DNA of 64,000 bases from Ensifer adhaerens. Lineage in GTDB: Bacteria; Pseudomonadota; Alphaproteobacteria; Rhizobiales; Rhizobiaceae. The position numbers were made by a program, and so were the translations under genes. Position 1 is the first letter of the stretch. Every line of letters starts with the position of its first letter. The notes beneath the pieces are model-generated. The model worked only from the letters and a program-made list of their open reading frames with translations, was not told where the DNA came from and did no database searches. Below are positions 37,361 to 45,982 of this stretch, one piece after another. The stretch spans positions 4,153,001-4,217,000 of the forward strand of contig NZ_CP118610.1 of assembly GCF_028993555.1 (NCBI RefSeq), given 5' to 3'.

Positions 37361-37721
37361 TGCTTCGCTCCAAAGAATAGGAAATTACTCCTACAATGGT
37401 GCGGGCAAAAACAATGGGCGCAAAGCGGATTTTGGTACCGGAAACAAAGATATAGTGACCGACTAGCACTATCTTCGATAGTGTCGGCTCTCCGAGGGGC
37501 CTTCAGCCGGACCACTTCATGGAGACAACGCCGTTGAGGGTCTGCCGACTGCCCCCTCATTCGCCGGGGAGGCGATCACTCTCAGGCCGCATGGCCTCGT
37601 TGCCAGCCATTGGCCGACAAAGCGAAACGCTGGAAAATCAGCGTTCGTCACGAAGTGATGCGGTGTATGGTGTTTACCTTCCACGGGGTCCGGGGGGCTT
37701 TGTCCCCCGGTCATGGGAAAA
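37361..37721. other. Intergenic region with candidate oriT
   Basis: No gene seen in about 360 bases. It holds a hairpin at 37459-37487 that resembles a MOBV nic region and a GC hairpin at 37690-37710 (CCGGGGG / CCCCCGG) just after the primase stop. Position between relaxase and primase operons suits an origin of transfer. Confidence 0.5.
37459..37487 (-). other. Candidate oriT hairpin for the MobV relaxase
   Basis: CACTATC-TTC-GATAGTG is a perfect 7-bp stem, extended by CCGAC / GTCGG with a short bulge. The 3' side reads GATAGTGT, similar to the TAGTGTG nick motif of MOBV plasmids such as pMV158. Strand and nick site are guesses. Confidence 0.45.
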
Positions 37722-39206
37722 TCATAATTTTCCTTGTCTTTGGCGCGCCTGCCGTGCCTCAGCCATAGCCTTGGAAATCTGCCCCGCCGACACATTGAAA
37801 TGCGCTGCAAGGTCATCGCGACGCATGCCCTTCGTTGCTTGCAGATATAGCGCCATACCGCCCATCTCTAGTCGTGCCGCCTGTTGTACGCCCCGATCCT
37901 TCACGCCTCTGTCACGCCTCGACCTCTCCATGCGCTCGACGGAAAGTTCCCGTTTCCGGCCTTGATCAACCAACACCCGCAAACCTGCCGCGCGCTGTTC
38001 CGCCGGATCGATCCGAAGCCATTCGACAATGGTGCTGGCCTTCACCTGATAACGGCAATCGACCTCGCGACCGTTGAACGTAATCGTCTGTCCTGCCGCT
38101 GCCTGCCGCGCGCGCTTGATCACGGAGCACATGCGGGATTTCGTTTCGCTGTCGCGCCATCCCGCCGCCTCGTTCGCGAGCGATATGATTTCTCGACCAA
38201 GAACTTCCGCCGGAGAAATCCATGACATGGCAACGCCCGCCATGAACAGCCATGCGTCACGCTGGCCTTCCGGCAAATCGCCCTCTGGACAACGATACGC
38301 CCGAAGTCGTTGGAGATCGGTCAGCACTGTTTCCCAATAGGTCGCCGCCGACAGATGTACCGCCGGGCCTGTCTGGTCCTTTCCCGCCGCCTTGCGCTTC
38401 GCCCGCTCAGCACGGAGAGAAATTAGCTCAGCATGGGTGACAGGTAGGACTTCATCTGCAAGCGTCCCAAAATCGTGGCGCGTCGGCGCTTCCGGCGACC
38501 CATGACACCACACCATCCCGACTTTGCACCTGTCCCGGTCTGCGCTGGAGTTCTCGCTTCCTGCAAGCCGAAAGACGCGGGCCGCGTCCAATGCCCGCTT
38601 GTCCGCTCCGAACGGCTCTAGAACCGATCCTAGACGCTTCTGGACGGCATTCCACCGAGGTAGGACGGCACGAGGAAGCAATTCCGACAGCCAAACACAA
38701 ACAAGACCTCGGCCCGTCGACAGGATATACGACGGATGTGGGATAATCGCTTCTTCCAGATGACCGAGAACGGCACTGGCTACATCGCTCGGAGCCTTCC
38801 CACGCCACCGAGCTACATTGTGATAGTCGAGGTCCGCATAGCAGGCCCCGATAGCCGTCAGTTGTGAAATAGATCGCCATTTCCAAAATGCGGCTTGCGA
38901 GACGTACAGGTCAGTCCGGTTTTCCTGCTGAAAAAGCCGTTCGGCCTCCATTATCGCGCCGCCGCCGACGGGAACCGTCCACTCTTTCCATGGCTTTTCC
39001 TGCCCGCGCACACGCTGCGCAAAGCTGATTACGCCATTTCTCAGGCCGCTGCGTGAACTGTTTGGATGGAGATTTTCAATGTGCTGGCGCGCACCAAAAG
39101 CGCCGTAGTCGAAACCTTGAGGCCCCGAATTAATGTCAACATTTCTTTTTTGAAAATCGTCTGTCTGTGTGTTTTGGGCTGGGCTATGTGCCAGCCCCCC
39201 GGTCAC
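37722..39206 (-). CDS. PrimPol/RepB-like primase, replication protein of the element (494 aa)
   Basis: Archaeo-eukaryotic-primase-like signatures: ACYADLDYHN (metal-binding D125/D127) and ILSTGRGLVCVWL, where primases often have SGRGxH; here the histidine is replaced by valine. DAARVFRLAGSENSS follows. A helix-turn-helix is at the C-terminus (DDLAAHFNVSAGQISKAMAEA). Such proteins prime replication of plasmids and mobile elements. The GTG start at 39206 lacks a clear ribosome-binding site, so the true N-terminus may be further in. Confidence 0.7.
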   Translation of the reverse strand: MTGGLAHSPAQNTQTDDFQKRNVDINSGPQGFDYGAFGARQHIENLHPNSSRSGLRNGVISFAQRVRGQEKPWKEWTVPVGGGAIMEAERLFQQENRTDLYVSQAAFWKWRSISQLTAIGACYADLDYHNVARWRGKAPSDVASAVLGHLEEAIIPHPSYILSTGRGLVCVWLSELLPRAVLPRWNAVQKRLGSVLEPFGADKRALDAARVFRLAGSENSSADRDRCKVGMVWCHGSPEAPTRHDFGTLADEVLPVTHAELISLRAERAKRKAAGKDQTGPAVHLSAATYWETVLTDLQRLRAYRCPEGDLPEGQRDAWLFMAGVAMSWISPAEVLGREIISLANEAAGWRDSETKSRMCSVIKRARQAAAGQTITFNGREVDCRYQVKASTIVEWLRIDPAEQRAAGLRVLVDQGRKRELSVERMERSRRDRGVKDRGVQQAARLEMGGMALYLQATKGMRRDDLAAHFNVSAGQISKAMAEARQARQRQGKL

Positions 39207-39339
39207 TCAGCCGTCAATGGCGGCTTTACAATGTCATAAAGATTGTTCATCATTATAAAACATTCCTACGAAAAACCGACCGAGGGCCGCTAACCCTATG
39301 ACGTCGGTTTTTTTATGCTCAGAGCAAAGATGATCGGCG

Positions 39340-39678
39340 TCAAGCGTTAACGCGATCCCGCCGAAGGATGACAGATGCAACGGCGGCAGCATAATCATCA
39401 TGTGCATACTCCAGGAGGTGCCACGCCTTGCCACCAGCAAGCTCATCCGCAAATCTGGAATAATCCGCAGCGTGAAGAATGGCCATGATAAGGGCGGTTT
39501 CACCTGATGATGCGGGAAAGCTCATCAGGCGTTCAACAAGCGCGCCCTCAGTCTTCTTATTCACTTGCTGAAAGTGCGCAGCAAACGCTGACCAAGACGT
39601 CACGCCCATCAACGAAAGTCCGACCCGTTCGCAAAGGTTGCCCGCAGGTCCACCACGAAAATCACTAAATGCTAACAT
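39340..39678 (-). CDS. Unrecognised protein upstream of the primase (112 aa)
   Basis: ATG 39678 with GGAG 8 bases upstream. It begins MLAFSDFRGGPAGNLCERVG and contains LMSFPASSGETALIMAILHA and WHLLEYAHDDYAAAVASVIL. Predicted soluble and helical. It lies about 130 bases ahead of the primase on the same strand, suggesting a replication or copy-control accessory. Family unknown. Confidence 0.6.
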   Translation of the reverse strand: MLAFSDFRGGPAGNLCERVGLSLMGVTSWSAFAAHFQQVNKKTEGALVERLMSFPASSGETALIMAILHAADYSRFADELAGGKAWHLLEYAHDDYAAAVASVILRRDRVNA

Positions 39679-40170
39679 GTCGCTTACTCCTTAAAAAACA
39701 GCCGACACGCCGCAGTTAGTGACATTTCTTGGGAATGTAAGAGAAAATCGTCGGCGATAGTCTCCCGGGGGCTTCGGCCCCCTGTCGCGGCCTTCCGGCC
39801 TTGCCCGCCCCCAACCTCATTGCCGGTGGGCTAGTCCGGACAGGGGCTAGCGGCCGTTGGCCTTCTGTCCCTGTCCGGTTGCCGTAGGATTGGGTCGCTC
39901 CGGTCAGTCAAGGGTTCGCTGCGCGCCGTCCTCGCCATGCGCGGCCTGCGGCCTGTGCGTGGCTCTGGGCGGCCCCCGTGACAGCCCTCCCGCTCCGCCT
40001 GGCACCCGAATAGGAGGTAAATGATTATCTCTCAAAACTATTAAAATCCGCTCAAATATGTTTACGAACCCTATCCCAAAGCCGTCATTTTTCCCGGGCA
40101 CTGGATTCTCAATAATCGCGATTTTTGCTATATATTATGTAATAAAATCAATGAGAAAGCAGAGATTTCA
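39679..40170. other. Non-coding region with strong hairpins, possible replication origin
   Basis: About 490 bases without a convincing gene. The left part is GC-rich with small palindromes (CCCGGGGGCttcgGCCCCC), then the large hairpin at 39836-39878. The right part (40020-40160) is AT-rich, as expected beside an origin or promoter. Confidence 0.45.
39836..39878. repeat. Perfect 10-bp inverted repeat with inner stem (single-strand-origin-like)
   Basis: CCGGACAGGG (39836-39845) pairs with CCCTGTCCGG (39869-39878), and the 23-base loop contains a GGCC-gtt-GGCC inner stem. A hairpin this strong, in the same replication module as a primase gene, recalls the ssi sites where IncQ-type RepB' primases start. 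Confidence 0.5.
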
Positions 40171-40407
40171 ATGCGCCAAACGATCACAAGAATTCGAGGG
40201 CTGACGGTTAATATCGAAGTCGTCGAAGTCTGCCAGACAGACGCAAACGGCGGCATAATCTGGTATCACGCCGCGATCTACATCCAGCAGCACGGAAGCA
40301 AGGAAAAGACGCTGGTCCGTAGGTCCCGTTTGCCTGGAGCGGCGGCGGAATTGAGGCGGGAGATTCAAAGAGATGGGATTCGAGCTTTCGACCGGATCAA
40401 GGCTTAG
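40171..40407 (+). CDS. Unrecognised small protein (78 aa)
   Basis: Starts MRQTITRIRGLTVNIEVVEV, with beta-rich sequence (IIWYHAAIYIQQHGS) and a helical, basic C-terminus (AAELRREIQRDGIRAFDRIK). Its 3' end overlaps that of the convergent integrase gene by 4 bases. The AT-rich region upstream would contain its promoter. Possibly a recombination directionality or regulatory factor by position only; no family recognised. Confidence 0.55.
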   Translation: MRQTITRIRGLTVNIEVVEVCQTDANGGIIWYHAAIYIQQHGSKEKTLVRRSRLPGAAAELRREIQRDGIRAFDRIKA

Positions 40408-42059
40408 TCCCAATCAAAGCTGGATCGAGGCACGCCAAAGAACGCCTCAAAGGCTTCGTCGGATGCGTTCTCTTCGAGCAGTACGATTGTACCGATCCCC
40501 TGTCCGCCCTTCGTGAGATAGGTACCGTCTGTATCAATATGGAAGCGAGAGCGATTGGTAATCGTCATCTGTATCCCAGGCAGACGAGAAAATTTGACAT
40601 GATCGACTATCCCTCGAATAATCGCGTTCAACTTGACCTTCGTTGCCACAACCTTCTGTGTATCCACCGATTCGATATCGGCAAGCAAATCATCCAACAA
40701 CGCCTTGCGTGTTGCCGAGTCGTATTCAGACCTGACCATCTTCAGATCGGCCTTCGCCTTTTTCAGTTTTGCCTTTATTTCCTTTAATTCAGTTGCTGTT
40801 TGTTGGAACCGCTCATTTAACGCTTCGTCAAAGTCTGTTGTTTCCACAAGCCTCAGTAATTTATCGCGGACGCTCTCTTTGTCCGCCAGTTGTGCTTCCA
40901 AGGAAATGACTTCAGAGCCCTGGTTGGCTTCGTTTCGTTTGAAATCTATGTCTTCCGCGACAAGCTGGCTCAGCGCATGAAGCAATTTGCGCTCCGTCTC
41001 ATCTACACGGTAATGTTTGGCGTTCTCGCAGCCCATCTTTCGCTTGGCGTTCTCGCAGACCAAATAAACGCCACCTTTTGGTTTCGGGCCTTTGTTGCTT
41101 ATGTGCATGACGCTTTGGCATTCACCACATTTCGCCAAGCCTTTGAGGATATGCGCCCCTCTAACCCCGGTCCTTCCAGCCGATCCGTGCTGTCGGCTGG
41201 TTACGGCGGACTGCGCTTGCCAGAACATTTCCTCTTTTATGATGGGAGGGTAATAATCAAGTATTGGCTCGCCTTGAGGGGTGCGATTGCGAGCACTATG
41301 TCGACCAGCATGTGGCTGATACTCCCCAAGCACAGCTTTGCTGGATAAAATCTTAGCTATTGAGGATATTTGCCAGCCTTTTTTCCCGCGAAAGGCTGGA
41401 ATTCCAAGCTCATTCATTCTCCTGGAAATAGCGCGCCGACCAAATCCGTCTATTGTTGCCTCGAAAATACGGTAAACAATCTTGGCTCTTTCCTCGTTTA
41501 TTACAAATTTTCCGCCTTCGATGCTAAGCCATTCTGGGCACCGCTTCGTGATAGGAATTTTCTTAGATCGAGCCGCAGCTTTTTTCTGCTTCCAAGCCTC
41601 GCCAACTCGCTCGGATTTGATCCGCGATTCCTCGTGTGCGCGGGCCATTACAATCAATGAGAAGAGCAACGGCGTCCAATCTGTCCGCAGTCGCTCTTCC
41701 GAATACTCCTGTCCGTCGCTGAGCGTGACGACGATAATTCCAGCGCGAATGAGGTCGAAAAGCCGACTGGCGGCATCCATTACCGTTTCGCGCGAAATAC
41801 GGTCGAGGCTTTCGACAATGAGATATGAACCCCGAACTACCTTTCCTGACTCGACCAACTGGAGGAAGGACCGTAAAGCGCCGGTGGTGCGGTTCGCTCC
41901 ATGGTATGCGCTCACACCCAGGTCGCGAAGCGTGTCATCTAATTCAATGCCGCGTTCTTTGCACCAACTAGCGGCCTTCTCTGTTTGACGGCGAAGAGAG
42001 TCGCCGCGAGCCTGCTCAGGTGTCGAAAATCGAATGTAGGAGTAGGCTTTCGCGATCAT
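40404..42059 (-). CDS. Large serine recombinase (integrase of the island, 551 aa)
   Basis: Begins MIAKAYSYIRFSTPEQARGD with the catalytic serine at 12. The resolvase catalytic domain covers about 1-150 (VESLDRISRETVMDAASRLF). The recombinase domain follows (FGRRAISRRMNELGIPAFRG). A zinc ribbon (CGECQSVMH and CENAKRKMGC) and a coiled coil (about 385-460) complete the layout of large serine integrases. The start is 46 bases from the attR core, the usual place. It should catalyse attP x attB joining in comM; excision would need a directionality factor. Confidence 0.94.
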   Translation of the reverse strand: MIAKAYSYIRFSTPEQARGDSLRRQTEKAASWCKERGIELDDTLRDLGVSAYHGANRTTGALRSFLQLVESGKVVRGSYLIVESLDRISRETVMDAASRLFDLIRAGIIVVTLSDGQEYSEERLRTDWTPLLFSLIVMARAHEESRIKSERVGEAWKQKKAAARSKKIPITKRCPEWLSIEGGKFVINEERAKIVYRIFEATIDGFGRRAISRRMNELGIPAFRGKKGWQISSIAKILSSKAVLGEYQPHAGRHSARNRTPQGEPILDYYPPIIKEEMFWQAQSAVTSRQHGSAGRTGVRGAHILKGLAKCGECQSVMHISNKGPKPKGGVYLVCENAKRKMGCENAKHYRVDETERKLLHALSQLVAEDIDFKRNEANQGSEVISLEAQLADKESVRDKLLRLVETTDFDEALNERFQQTATELKEIKAKLKKAKADLKMVRSEYDSATRKALLDDLLADIESVDTQKVVATKVKLNAIIRGIVDHVKFSRLPGIQMTITNRSRFHIDTDGTYLTKGGQGIGTIVLLEENASDEAFEAFFGVPRSSFDWD

Positions 42060-42085
42060 GCAAACCTCATAGCATGGACTATGGG

Positions 42086-42120
42086 ATTAATGTAGCATAA
42101 CTTGCTGATGGTCGGACCGC
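42086..42120. other. attR junction of the island
   Basis: The island's left attP arm (42086-42104) meets the CT core at 42105-42106, then comM resumes at 42107. The arm matches the attL arm 22040-22058, inverted, at 16 of 19 positions. Confidence 0.85.
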
Positions 42121-42998
42121 CGGGATCAGGGAAATCCATGCTCGCCGCCCGCCTGCCGTCGATCCTGCCGCCGCTCAATCCGGCCGAACTGCTCGAAGTG
42201 TCGATGATCCATTCGATCGCCGGACAATTGCCGGGCGGCAAGCTCTCGGACCGCCGTCCCTTCCGCACGCCGCACCATTCCGCCACCATGGCCGCCATGG
42301 TCGGTGGCGGCTTGCGCGCCAAGCCCGGCGAGGCCTCGCTCGCGCATCACGGTGTGCTGTTCCTCGATGAGTTTCCGGAGTTTTCGCCCCAGGTGCTCGA
42401 TGCGCTCCGTCAGCCGCTCGAAACCGCCGAGTGCATTATCGCCCGCGCCAATCATCGCGTCAGCTATCCTGCCGCCATCCAGCTGATCGCCGCCATGAAC
42501 CCGTGCCGCTGCGGCATGGCGGGCGAGCCCGGCCGCACCTGCGCGCGCGGCCCGCGCTGCATGTCGGACTATCAGGCGCGCATCTCCGGCCCGTTGATGG
42601 ATCGCATCGACATCCGCATCGACGTGCCGGCGGTCAGCGCCGCCGACCTGTTGAAGCCGGCGACAGCCGAAAGCAGCGAGGTCGTGGCCCGCCGGGTCGC
42701 CCGCGCCCGCGCCTTGCAAATCGATCGCTTCGCCGCCCTCGGCCATGCGGAGCTGACCAGCAATGCCCGGTGTTCGACCTCGATGATCGAGAAGATCGCC
42801 GAGCCCGACGCGGCGGGTCTGCAGCTTCTCCGAGACGCCGCCGAGAAGATGAAATTTTCCGCGCGCGGTTACCATCGTGTGCTGAAGGTCGCACGCACGC
42901 TCGCCGATCTCGACGGCGCGGCGACGGTCGGTCGTATTCATCTGGCCGAAGCGATTTCTTACCGAATTGCCGGCGAGAGGCTGCAGGCGGCGGCGTAA
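42107..42998 (+). pseudogene. comM: comM 3' part, cut by the island
   Basis: Resumes comM at LMVGPPGSGKSMLAARLPSI (Walker A), followed by LFLDEFPEF (Walker B), NPCRCG and the Mg-chelatase-type C-terminal domain (GPLMDRIDIRIDVPAV, FSARGYHRVLKVARTLADLD). The fragment could in principle start at TTG 42102, which the island's end supplies, but it would lack the N-terminal domain. With 21399-22039 it reconstitutes 510 codons. A hairpin terminator follows. Confidence 0.95.
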
Positions 42999-43013
42999 AG
43001 GTCCGTTCGAAAG

Positions 43014-43040
43014 AAAAGGGCGCCCGCAGGCGCCCTTTTC
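43014..43040. terminator. Bidirectional terminator between comM and cysK
   Basis: AAAAGGGCGCC / GGCGCCCTTTT with a short loop. The A- and T-runs on both sides suit both the comM (plus) and cysK (minus) transcripts. Confidence 0.85.
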
Positions 43041-43061
43041 GATTGCAGGAGAAGCCGTGAC

Positions 43062-44030
43062 TTAACCGCCAAGACCTTCAAACAGCGCTGTCGAGAGATA
43101 GCGTTCGGCAAAGGATGGAATGATCACGACGATCGTCTTGCCGGCGTTTTCCTCGCGCTGGCCGACCTCGATTGCCGCCGTCAGTGCGGCGCCGGCAGAG
43201 ATGCCGACCGGCACGCCTTCGAGTCTCGCGACAAGGCGGGCAGCCTCGATCGCTTCGGCACTGTTGACGGTGACGATCTCGTCATAGATCGAGGTGTCGA
43301 GGATTGCAGGCGCAAAACCTGCGCCGATGCCCTGGATCTTGTGCGGGCCGGGGTTGCCGCCGGAGAGCACGGGAGATTCTTCCGGCTCGACCGCGATCAC
43401 CTTGATCGAGGGCTTGCGCGCCTTCAGCACCTGTCCCGCGCCGGTAATCGTGCCGCCGGTGCCGATGCCGGACACGAAAATGTCGACAGCACCATCGGTA
43501 TCGTTCCAGATTTCCTCGGCCGTCGTCTTGCGGTGGATTTCCGGGTTGGCCGGGTTTTCGAACTGCTGTGGAATGATGGCGTCAGGCAGGGTCTCGACCA
43601 GCTCCTGCGCCTTGGCGATCGCGCCCTTCATGCCCTTGGCACCTTCTGTCAGGACCAGCTCGGCACCGAAGAGCGCCAGCATCTTGCGGCGCTCGACCGA
43701 CATCGTCTCCGGCATGGTGAGAATGAGCTTGTAGCCCTTGGCGGCGGCAACGAAGGCGAGCGCGATGCCGGTGTTGCCCGAGGTCGGTTCGATCAGCGTC
43801 GTGCGGCCGGGAACGATCTTGCCCTGGGCTTCCAGGCTCTCGATCATCGCCACGCCGATGCGGTCCTTGACCGAGGCAATCGGGTTGAAGAATTCAAGTT
43901 TGGCGAGCAGGTTTGCCTTGACGCCCTTTTCCCTGGCAAGCTTGTCCAGCCGCACGATGGGTGTGTCGCCGATCGTTTCGGTGATCGAGGAATAGACGCG
44001 GCCGCGGCCGGGCTTGCGTGTATCGGACAT
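43062..44030 (-). CDS. cysK: Cysteine synthase A (O-acetylserine sulfhydrylase)
   Basis: PLP enzyme making cysteine from O-acetylserine and sulfide. Start ATG 44030 (322 aa). Motifs: [16 protein letters not shown] with the PLP lysine, [29 protein letters not shown] (phosphate loop) and [14 protein letters not shown]. Length and all motifs fit CysK; CysM is less likely. Confidence 0.95.
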   Translation of the reverse strand: MSDTRKPGRGRVYSSITETIGDTPIVRLDKLAREKGVKANLLAKLEFFNPIASVKDRIGVAMIESLEAQGKIVPGRTTLIEPTSGNTGIALAFVAAAKGYKLILTMPETMSVERRKMLALFGAELVLTEGAKGMKGAIAKAQELVETLPDAIIPQQFENPANPEIHRKTTAEEIWNDTDGAVDIFVSGIGTGGTITGAGQVLKARKPSIKVIAVEPEESPVLSGGNPGPHKIQGIGAGFAPAILDTSIYDEIVTVNSAEAIEAARLVARLEGVPVGISAGAALTAAIEVGQREENAGKTIVVIIPSFAERYLSTALFEGLGG

Positions 44031-44166
44031 GGGTTTCTCCCTTGGGCGTGAACTGTCAGCTATGAGAATAGGAACAACGGCCACTCAATTCCAGAACGAC
44101 AAACACGGCGCGATGATCCGCCGGAGGAAAAAGCACCGGCGAAGTCGTTGTTCGGGAAAAGTTTTT

Positions 44167-44784
44167 TCAGCTTGCGCGGACGGCGATGTAGGCGGCCGTG
44201 CCGGCGAGCACACTGGCCGCAACCCGGTTCAGGGCCTTGAGTGCCTTGGGTTGCTTGAGCAGCAGGCGTGCCCGTGACGCGAGCAGCATGTAGGGCACCA
44301 GTACCGTCAGAAGCACCAGGAAGGTCGCCGTCAAAAGCAGGCCGTAGTCGCTGGGGCCGATTGCCTGAATGTCGATCAGCGTCGGAACAAGCGCGACGTA
44401 AAACAGCATCGTCTTCGGATTGCCGAGCGTGATCAGCAGGCCGGAGAGGAACGACATGGCGGCACTTGTCGACGGCTTCGCCTTGATGTCCTCCGGCAGC
44501 AATCCCGTACTCCAGAGCTTCCAGGCGATGTAGCCGAGATAGAGAACACCGGCGAACTTCACCACCAGAAAGACCGTGGTGAAGGTCTGGGCAATCAGCG
44601 CCAGCCCGAGAATGACGGCGGTCAGATAGACCATGTCGCCAAGCGCGATGCCGAGGCCCATGAAGAAGGTCTCGCGGAAACTGGAGCCGAGCGCACGGGC
44701 AACCAGCGCCGTCACGCCGGGACCCGGGATGGCCGCAGCGATGAAGAGAGCGCCGCTATAGGCGATGAGAGCCGCGAGCGTCAT
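44167..44784 (-). CDS. LysE/RhtB family amino-acid exporter (205 aa)
   Basis: Multi-helix membrane protein with the family start AAIPGPGVTALVARALGSS and GIALGDMVYLTAVILG, then SGLLITLGNPKTMLFYVALVP. Members export lysine, homoserine, threonine and similar compounds; the substrate is unknown. It is divergent from a second LysE-type gene at 44959. Confidence 0.9.
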   Translation of the reverse strand: MTLAALIAYSGALFIAAAIPGPGVTALVARALGSSFRETFFMGLGIALGDMVYLTAVILGLALIAQTFTTVFLVVKFAGVLYLGYIAWKLWSTGLLPEDIKAKPSTSAAMSFLSGLLITLGNPKTMLFYVALVPTLIDIQAIGPSDYGLLLTATFLVLLTVLVPYMLLASRARLLLKQPKALKALNRVAASVLAGTAAYIAVRAS

Positions 44785-44958
44785 GGACGGTCCTTCCGAT
44801 GGTGATGCGAACTTTTAACGCAAACCGCCAACAAAAGGAACTCTCAGAACGACGGCACCTGGATGCCGCGCGACAAAATTGACCCGGTGACAAGTCCAGG
44901 CATTGTGCGGCGATGCGAGATGCGTAGAGCTTGCGAAGACAAGCGAAAGGCGCCCCTC

Positions 44959-45591
44959 ATGCCCGAGTTGAAAGACCTCATCGGCTTTGCCCTCCTTGCC
45001 CTCGGCATGGTGCTGACGCCGGGGCCGAACATGATCTACCTGATCTCGCGCTCGATCAGCCAGGGGCCGGGCGCCGGATTGATCTCGCTTGGCGGCGTCG
45101 CGCTCGGCTTCGTCGTCTACATGCTCTCGGCCGCACTCGGCATCACCGCGCTGCTTCTGGCCGTGCCCTTTGCCTATGATGTGCTCCGCATCGCCGGCGC
45201 CGGCTATCTTCTCTATCTCGCCTGGCAGGCAGTCAGGCCCGGCGGGCGTTCGCCGTTTCAGGTCCGTCATCTGCCGAAGGATGGGCCGAAGAAGCTGTTC
45301 GTCATGGGCTTTCTGACGAGCCTGCTCAATCCCAAGGTGGCGGTGCTCTATCTTTCGCTACTGCCGCAGTTCATTCGGCCCGAACTCGGCAACGTGCTCG
45401 GTCAGTCGCTGGTGTTCGGGTCGATCCAGATCATGACCAGCGTTACCGTCAACGCAATGATCGCCGTTGCCGCCAGCGGCATCGCGGCCTTCCTCGCCGG
45501 GAGGCCGCTGTTCATGGTGGTGCAGCGCTGGGCCATGGGCACGGCGCTTTTCGGATTTGCCTTGAGCATGGCGTCGGAGGCGCGGCGTTAA
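44959..45591 (+). CDS. LysE/RhtB family amino-acid exporter (210 aa)
   Basis: The chosen start ATG 44959 gives MPELKDLIGFALLALGMVLT followed by PGPNMIYLISRS, the conserved first-helix motif. GVALGFVVYMLSAALGITAL and GFLTSLLNPKVAVLYLSLLPQF complete the pattern, with about six helices. The frame is open upstream but without family similarity. It is not a recent duplicate of the neighbour at 44167; the two differ widely. Confidence 0.9.
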   Translation: MPELKDLIGFALLALGMVLTPGPNMIYLISRSISQGPGAGLISLGGVALGFVVYMLSAALGITALLLAVPFAYDVLRIAGAGYLLYLAWQAVRPGGRSPFQVRHLPKDGPKKLFVMGFLTSLLNPKVAVLYLSLLPQFIRPELGNVLGQSLVFGSIQIMTSVTVNAMIAVAASGIAAFLAGRPLFMVVQRWAMGTALFGFALSMASEARR

Positions 45592-45676
45592 TCCGCGCTC
45601 GCGTTCTTTCCGGCGACACAATTCCGGATCGAAAACCTCCGGATCGAAAACTGCTTCACACTTTTCCGGGAATTGT

Positions 45677-45982
45677 TCACTCGAAAACCGGCCGCATGAA
45701 GCTGCGCTCGTAGCTGACGATACAGCGCGTCTTGTCCGCATAGGCGAAGGCTTCCTGGCACTCCGGGTCCTTGGCCATTTCCTGGCGGTAGCTCTCGTAG
45801 GCCGCAAGGCTTGGAAAGCTGAAGAGCGCGAGCGCTACGTTGTTCGCTCCCTCATGTGGCATGAAGTAGCCGTGATGGGCGCCACCCAGGCGATTGACGA
45901 GCGGGATCCAGAGCTTGGCGTAGTGCTCAAACTCGGCGGCCTTGTAGGGGTCGATGATGTATTTCAGGTAGCAGGTGATCAT
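45677..45982 (-). CDS. NIPSNAP family protein (101 aa)
   Basis: Begins MITCYLKYIIDPYKAAEFEH, with YAKLWIPLVNRLGGAHHGYF and ALFSFPSLAAYESYRQEMAK, the usual NIPSNAP ferredoxin-like barrel. Function is unknown; possibly a stress or small-molecule binding protein. Its first 4 bases overlap the 3' end of the EamA gene (ATGA), so they are coupled. Confidence 0.88.
   Translation of the reverse strand: MITCYLKYIIDPYKAAEFEHYAKLWIPLVNRLGGAHHGYFMPHEGANNVALALFSFPSLAAYESYRQEMAKDPECQEAFAYADKTRCIVSYERSFMRPVFE

Larger units (their letters stand above)
22038..42106. mobile_element. 20,067-bp integrative mobilizable element inserted in comM
   Basis: The element lies between CT at 22038-22039 and CT at 42105-42106; one copy of CT belongs to comM. 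It carries a large serine recombinase at its right end, a MOBV-like relaxase, a primase-like replication gene, a small resolvase, and a defence-like cargo: Type IIL restriction-methylase, SIR2-HerA and a broken three-gene operon. No conjugation (type IV secretion) genes are visible, so it would need a helper to transfer. Base composition is visibly more AT-rich than the backbone in the cargo, but mixed in the mobility part. Confidence 0.93.

Noticed and set aside
39234..39503. 89-aa minus-strand frame overlapping the 112-aa gene at 39340
   Set aside because: It lies in another frame of a gene with a good ribosome-binding site and better composition.
22020..42120. tRNA gene as the attachment site of the island
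   Set aside because: No tRNA is present at either junction; both flanks are comM coding sequence.
45624..45651. Tandem repeat CCGGATCGAAAAC x2
   Set aside because: Only two copies in a short intergenic gap; no symmetry or link to a gene, likely a chance or local duplication.
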